DNA from: Blasia pusilla
Lineage: Eukaryota; Marchantiophyta; Marchantiopsida; Blasiales
Length of the DNA: 64,000 nt
Assembly: GCA_050084515.1 (NCBI GenBank)
Contig: CM114274.1
Coordinates: 20,026,001-20,090,000 of the forward strand
Direction of reading: 5' to 3'
The translations under genes and the position numbers were made by a program. The notes beneath the pieces were generated by a model. The model worked only from the letters and a program-made list of their open reading frames with translations. It was not told the origin of the DNA and did no database searches. This document shows positions 57,791 to 64,000 of the stretch, piece after piece (position 1 is the first letter of the stretch; every line of letters starts with the position of its first letter).

Positions 57791-59120
57791 GATTTATTGT
57801 ATTTTGGATTATTATTTTCAACCTTCACAGCATTACAAATTTGTAATGATATTTTTCTATTGGAGAAAGCAACTGAAAATTATACAAGTTTTCTTTTACT
57901 TATCAAAAAAATCCAATGATTGAGGTTTTCTTTTAATTCTCTTTGTAAAAATCAAACATAATAATTTTAGGATGTCATCATGTGAGGTGTAACCATGAAG
58001 CAATCACTACTCCATTACTACTATAGATTTACAATTATCAAGTTTATTTTCATGCTAATTTATTCAATCTATATGGTAAGTCTCCTTCATGGAAAACCTA
58101 TTTATCCATTTAAAGAACCTTCCATGTTTTATTTTATGATGCTTCATCTATGAATTATTTATATTTTTCAATATCAAATGTAGTTAGAAGGAAAAGTTAG
58201 AATGAATTTTAAAATTTGGGAAAAACAAATTGGATGCTAATAGAAGATTGGACATATAAGTATTGCTAAAATCTATCAAAAAGAAATTATTTTGGGAAAA
58301 AATTAGAATTTTCAAGCTTGGTTGGGAGTGATTTTGAAGTGATTTCGGAAACTAAACATCTAATCTAAAATATTAGTTTAATCATAGTATTATGGGTGTT
58401 AGCTCATTTTTGTGAAGTTCTCAATAAAAACCACATGTGAAGCTTTTTGATTCTCTTGAACTTTTATTCCAGAAATAGAATGGGATAAAGGTTTTAGTAA
58501 TTATATCAAAATTTTCTTCCAAAATTAAATTTTATTTATTAAATTTTCTCAACAGTATGCATGGTTGCACACAGACTTTGTTTATGTGTAACCATGCATC
58601 TTTCACTATTTTCTAATTTAAAAAAAATTAACAAAACATGCCTAAATAAAGAAACTTTTCAAGGTTTGAGGGGAAATAAATTATTAATAAGCTTGAAATT
58701 ATTTATTCCAAAATAAATAATGTCAAGCTTCGGGATGGAAATCGGCACTAGATTTTGGGGAAAAAAGAAAAATGGGGAATCATCTTCTCTTAATTGGGAG
58801 ATCATGGGGGTTGGAAAAATAATTAAATTAATAATCTCAAACTCACTTTTATTGAAATTAATAATGAAAAATAATTAATTTTTGAAGTTGGAAGTAGGGA
58901 TTTTATTACTATTTATATTTATTCAGTGGGAATTTTTATTTTTTATTTATGCCTGAAGTTTTTGGATGTTAAACTTTAGAAATTGAACATATCATACTAT
59001 TATTAACGTTAACTCAAAGAGAAGCTACCCTATACTAACCTACAAATGAAACAAGAATAGGTCTTAGTACTTGTATTAATTTCTATTTGTAATTTTTATC
59101 AATCTTCCTCAAATTCAATG
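57791..59120. other. AT-rich intergenic DNA, nothing recognised
   Basis: Long A/T-rich stretch without supported genes or tandem repeats. Confidence 0.4.
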
Positions 59121-59122
59121 TA

Positions 59123-59873
59123 CTAGTGATTTTTTTTCCCGTGTGATGCACGGGTTGAGGTGATTGGAAATGAAACGACTCACGTTTAAAGGATGATAAT
59201 GTGAAGTTGTTGGACACACGATGATTAAGTGAAATCTCTAGAATTTAACATTCAAAAAGATGAGAAAATAATAATAAAGATGGATTTCTTTAATATAGCA
59301 TCTATCTTGGCTTTCAAAACGAGACTTCATTTTTTCTCTTTTTTAATTGGGAAGAAACTCCTTTTTCTTCTTATCGTTCTACTTTTTAGCTTAGTACGGG
59401 GTGAAATTCAGAAAATGCTTCATTATCTAGCTTCCTAGAAAATTTTCACGATTGTTGCTCATTCATTAGTCCTAAAAATGAGCTCACAAACCATTCATAA
59501 TATGATTTTCCATTTAAAAAATAAGATTATTTTTAATAATTACAAAAACTGATTTATTTTGGGAAAATGAGAAAGGATACTCACACAAAAGTGGAAAAAT
59601 AAATCTTTGTCAAAAGGAGGAAAGTGATTTTTTTTTCATGCTTGGAAAGGAGGGAAATTTATATCTTTTTAAAATATTAGGATCAAAATTATTAATTTCA
59701 CTCCCTTAATTGGGAGATCATGAGGAATTCACTTATTTCAGTCAAATTTACTAAAGAAAAATAAATTTAGAAGTCCATTATGATTTTCTTTCGTAAAGCC
59801 AAAGAAGCACTACGTGCCTGTATTTCATTTTCGTAAATCTAATTGGGTGCATCGCACGAGCAAAAAATACTAG
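59123..59873. mobile_element. Segment bounded by two outward-facing Helitron-like 3' ends
   Basis: Left: ACTAGTGATTTTTTTTCCCG, then TGTGATGCACGGG, which on the minus strand is a CCCGTGCATCACACGGG hairpin, an A-rich spacer and CTAG. Right: GGGTGCATCGCACGAGCAAA, then AAATACTAGT, the same signature on the plus strand. The ends are thus inverted repeats of one another over about 35 bp. Either two Helitron-like elements lie tail-out, or one element has terminal inverted repeats. Confidence 0.5.
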
Positions 59874-60234
59874 TGTCTGATAAGTTCAAATTGTATTCTC
59901 CTTTGTAGGGTCTTTTGATTTCCACCCATTCAATCGGATGCATTGCTAGAGCAATAAATTCCTTGTTTCCATATTTGCTAGATCAAGAGGATTACATAAT
60001 AAGCTATAATTACAAAAATAAAATTCTAATGAAGGAGGAAAATGAGGTTTTTATTTGTGATTTTTGATGATATTACACTCCTTATATTCAATGTGTGTGT
60101 AAAAAATTCACTTTCTATTCTTCGTTTATGGCTTTTTTTTTTCCGTTTCCACCCTCATAATAGAGTGCGCAAGGCATGCAATGAAGTACAAATGTAGGGA
60201 GAATAATAGAAATTTACAACAACAAACTTTCCAA
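59874..60234. other. AT-rich spacer
   Basis: Contains GGATGCATTGCTAGAGCAAT at about 59937-59957, a weak echo of the Helitron-like end. Otherwise nothing is recognised. Confidence 0.35.
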
Positions 60235-61560
60235 GGAAAACACTCTTAGAAAAAACTTTGCCAAGTCCTAGAATGACCTTTGCATTTTTTAACTTTGGGT
60301 TAAACAATCATTTTCCATGAAATTATACAAGATTCTTGGAAAAACTCCTATCCAAAAGTTGTCAAAATTTTAGGGCAACATCATACACAAGGAAAATTTG
60401 ACAAATATGCAAGTCCTTTTCTTCTTCCTTGATCCAATCGCCAATTACAAGGTCTGGAATTACCTTTCCAATTTTGGTCTTTGGGTGGAACATCTATTTT
60501 CCATGAAATTTTACGAGGTTGTTGGAAACACTCCTATTCAAAAGCTGATAAATTTTCACAATAACATCATATACAAGGAGAATTGGACGAATACACAAGT
60601 CATTTTTCTTTCCTATCTAATTACTAAGGTCTAGAATGAACGTCACAATTTTGAATTGTGGGTTGAACATCGGTGTTATATTAGTATACGTTTGTGTGTG
60701 TAAAGATAATGTAGGTTTTATAGCCATGTATGTACGCACAACAACTATCGTACGAGTTTGCAAGGTGACTCAATATTACCTCTTGAAGAATAGGTAACAC
60801 CAATTTTGACAAATGTGGTCTTTTAGAAAATCCATTTTCTATGAAATTTTACAATCACAATATTTTACGAAACACTCTTGTAAAGAACTGTACAAAGTTT
60901 CAGTACCAGAGCATATACTTGAAAGAAATGAAAATTACACGAGTCCTTTTGACTTTCTTGATCTAATCACCAAGATCTATAAATATTTTTGCATCTTTTG
61001 ACTTCTTAAAAAATCCATTTGCCATAAAGATTTTCAAGGTTTTTGGAAATGCTCCTAAAAAATTCGAAAAACTTTCAAGTCAAGAGCATATACTTGGAAT
61101 AAATAAATAATACACAAGTTCTTAGAAAATTGAATCACCAAGGTCTTAAATGACTTGCAGTTTTAGACTTTTGGTTGAACATCCATTTTCCATAAATTTT
61201 TGCATGTTTTTTTGAGACGCTCATGGAAAGAAAGTTGACAAAGTTTTGGGGCAAGAGCATATACTTGGAAAAAGATGAAAATACCCAAGTCACATTTTCT
61301 TAGAAAAGAAAATCATAAAGTTTAAGAATGACCTAGGTATTTTTTGACCTGGGGTTAAATATCCACTTGCTATGAATTTTTGCAAGGTTTTTGGAAAAAT
61401 TTAGAAAAAAAAGTTGACAAAATTTTGGGGAAAAAACGTATCCTTGAAAAAAAGAAAAAGAAAGTACGCAAGTCCTTTTCTCTTACTCAATCAAATCGGC
61501 ATGGTCTAGAATGACCTTTGTATTGTTGGAGTTTGGGTTAAGCATCCACTTACAAGGACG
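60235..61560 (+). repeat. Second satellite-like array, same family as 12.2-14.3 kb
   Basis: About seven degenerate monomers. The landmark CATTTTCCATGAAATTTTAC recurs near 60310, 60492, 60834, 61016, 61183 and 61366 (steps of 182, 342, 182, 167 and 183). Box order TTTGGGTTGAACATCCATTT, AAATTTTAGGGCAAGAGCAT, ACTTGGAAAAAGATGAAAAT, AAGTCCTTTTC, GATCTAATCACCAAGGTCTA matches the first array's order, with clear but low identity. A ~100-bp foreign insert (60670-60780) breaks one monomer. Confidence 0.8.
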
Positions 61561-62100
61561 TTAGAAAGAATTCCATGACCAATTGGACCAAATATCCAAA
61601 TGAGATCATATAATGGGAGAATATGAAAATGAGTGTATATACAAATATACACAATATGATAAGATGATAAAAGGTTAATCCTTTTATACCATGTATAAAT
61701 AGATAAAAGAAAGAATTATATTGAAAAGAAAATTAAACATATAAACTCCAAGGGCCTTGGCTACAAAGATTTTCCTTTCCCTTTCAACTTGACATTGAAT
61801 CTAACTTGTGTCTTCAAAGATTAATCTAGAGTTTGTGAATGTTCTATCTCTAGGCCAATATCCCTATCAAATGGAATGATGGGTTCCAAAAAATACATGA
61901 CCCTTTTTTCTACTAGTCTACGAGGTGGTTGTGACCTTGTACCGACTTTTCTAGAGGAAGTATTTTTTTATTGGATTCAATGCCGGAAAAGTGTTTTATA
62001 TATTGGCTTCATTTCGAGTAGTTTGCATTCTAATCTACTTACATTTGCCGCATTCTCCTCTACGCGATCATGTGGTTGGTCTTGGGCATGTCACTCTACT
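61561..62100. other. AT-rich spacer, nothing recognised
   Basis: No gene; lies between the satellite array and the hAT pseudogene. Confidence 0.35.
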
Positions 62101-63600
62101 TTGGTAAAATTTATGTGATGGTTATCCTCACATACATCCTTCCCCTATTTGTCACTTACATCGCTATTATGTTGAGACGTCTATATCTCATAATTCTCGA
62201 TGCCATCTACTAAATCTTCACTTCCAAAATCTTCACGTAGATTAGGCTCATCTTCCTCAAAATCATTGTCCAACATGACTCCCCTATTCCTTTGTTTGTC
62301 AGTGATTAAGGTCTCAAGCACATCCTCCTCAAGCGGATTCATTTTTCCTACAAGCCATTCCTCTTCTAAACGTCATGTGCCATATTGCTTACCATGACGC
62401 TTTCATAAGATATGTTGTTGGCCTCTTGATCTATAGTACGTATGCAAGTCATGTATGGATTGACTTCGAAAGTTGGATGCCTGACAATTTATGAGATCAT
62501 TGTAATACAAAGAAACTAAATCTTTTAGTTGATTCCTATGTTGATTGTGAATGAATCCATAAGAACTCCAATTTCTCTCACAACGTGATGCTGTAATTGT
62601 CTGGATCAAGACACATATGGCAACGCTTTGTAACTTGGGAGTCGAGTCTCTGTAAGCCATCCACCATTTATGGCCATTTTAAGTTGTGGAAAAAGCTTCA
62701 CAATCTATGTTCTGGAATGCACCCTCTTGGGAGTGGATGGTGTTTATTGGGAAATTGATTTTGAAAGATCGTAGAGCATCACATGTTAATTCCAACATTT
62801 GCATGCCCCACAAGTTGAAATAGTCTCTAATGCGTTGCATGCACTCAGACACAGAAATATATTTCTTGTGCTCTTTGAGAATAAATACTTAGGAAGATTG
62901 AGCATCATAGTAGCATAATGCAAAAGATTATTCCATGCCCTCCACAATGTGTCTAGGGATTGGGCCATTTGATTCAAAACTTCCTTGGTGATAAGATTGT
63001 AAGCACGGTTAGGCTTGTCCCACGCAGCCTCCACCTTATCCTTTAAACATCATGTTTGATATTAGATTTCCCCAATGATTTCCTTATGACCGTCCATTGA
63101 TCTTATTAAGATATATAGTTCCAAAAACATCTCCCAAAGATCATGCAATTTGCCCCAGAATCCAATATCCAAAGTTTTTTTCTAGAGACTCTCTACCTTT
63201 AATCTTGTTTTCCCATTGGAACGGCTGATGAAGGTTTGAAACTCCTTACTGATTTTTCTTTTTCTTTATCGGAGCGAGAAAATGCGATCCAAACATATGT
63301 AATTTGTCTCAAATTTGGTCTTCGCATGTAGAAGCAAGGTCAAACCATTAGAGAACAGATCCAAAAACATACAATATGTAGCATGATGATTCTTGATGCA
63401 TTTCCTTATATTACGATATTGAAAAATATGGTTGAGAAACTTAACCATATTTTTCAAACCCCAATCTTTGTAAACCAATCCAATCCATGAGTTGCGCAAT
63501 CGCGCTATAAAACAATGAGGATAAGCTTCAATAATATAATCCATGAGTTGCGCAATTGCCCTATGAAATAATGAGGATAAGCTTCAGTAATATAAGAATT
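62101..63600 (-). pseudogene. hAT-family transposase pseudogene (DUF659-like type)
   Basis: Read on the minus strand: LRNSWIGLVYKDWGLKNMVK, then LLLHAKTKFETNYICLDRI (63544-63266). Next is AWDKPNRAYNLITKEVLNQM (63020). The dimerisation region reads SVAICVLIQTITASRCERNW, then SSYGFIHNQHRNQLKDLVSL (62620-62500). The acidic tail is DNDFEEDEPNLREDFGSEDL (62280-62220). This is the C-terminal two-thirds of a plant hAT transposase with stops and frameshifts. A remnant with the same CERNWS.GFIHN.HRN block lies at 11.34-11.70 kb. Confidence 0.8.
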
Positions 63601-64000
63601 TTCCAACTTACAAACTGCAACATTATGCATAAATTGAATGAAATTTTTGGATCCATTTGCTCAGTTTGCCCAATAGTGATTATTGCAATTCACCTTGCAT
63701 TATTTTCACAATTTTAGGGAATATTCTAAACGGACCCTAATATCGACACCCTAAACAGTTTTAGGGCAAGCCTACAACAATAAAATTTGTGAAAAAGAAA
63801 CCTTTTCAATTTTCATTTGATCAAACAACTTTTGGAGGCCAAAAAGATTTCCGATCTCATGCAAATTTGAATTTAATTCCAGCATAATTTTAACCATTGG
63901 AAATTGAGCCTCATCCATCTAAATCCAATTGCATCACTCCACATCTCACATGGAAATCCACATGCGAGACATGCATTTCATCATCAACCTCTTAATCCCT
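63601..64000. other. Right edge of window, nothing recognised
   Basis: May include upstream coding of the hAT pseudogene, but no motif is clear. Confidence 0.3.

Overview
This is plant nuclear DNA (streptophyte, probably not a flowering plant). It holds two host genes with GT-AG introns, a katanin p60 homologue and a plant-type vacuolar iron transporter (VIT), in a landscape of nested and decayed transposons. The species cannot be named from the sequence. There are no bacterial features, rRNA, tRNA or CRISPR arrays. All domain calls come from reading translations, not from database searches.

Layout. 1-4.4 kb: 5' part of a katanin p60 gene on the minus strand; its ATPase exons lie beyond base 1. 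5.16-5.46 kb: small Ty3/gypsy remnant. 5.84-11.34 kb: an LTR retrotransposon of the chromovirus type with a perfect 5-bp target duplication, Met-tRNA primer site and C-terminal chromodomain. 11.34-12.07 kb: hAT transposase remnant and an inverted LTR fragment of the same chromovirus family. 12.17-14.35 kb: a ~180-bp satellite-like array interrupted by an (AC)111 run. 14.36-34.16 kb: a GC-richer Ty3/gypsy element split by a 9.48-kb DNA transposon. 34.2-34.5 kb: satellite again. 35-36 kb: GC-rich degenerate repeats. 36.7-39.4 kb: unrecognised ORF remnants. 40-42.6 kb: Helitron helicase remnant with introns. 43.8-45.9 kb: complete four-exon VIT gene on the minus strand. 46-64 kb: Helitron-like ends, a CACTA-like end, a second copy of the 14-34 kb gypsy family on the minus strand (49-50.1 kb), a second satellite array (60.2-61.6 kb) and a hAT transposase pseudogene (62.1-63.6 kb).

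The most interesting system is the 14-34 kb gypsy element. Between its protease and reverse transcriptase it carries a cytosine-C5 DNA methyltransferase domain with DNMT3-like motif order. Its polyprotein ends, after integrase, in a PHD finger. That finger is cut in two by a TIR transposon (23648-33127) whose removal, leaving one GCCA target copy, rejoins the coding frame exactly. The inserted transposon encodes a large transposase-like protein (two zinc-finger-like motifs, AT-hook, RNase H-like landmarks) and a separate protein with EDM2-like PHD modules. Three unrelated transposons in 30 kb thus each carry a chromatin reader (chromodomain, PHD, EDM2-like PHD), and one also carries a DNA methylation writer. 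All copies here are broken by stops and frameshifts.

Most unannotated stretches over 300 bases are AT-rich and hold nothing recognisable; they are listed as such.
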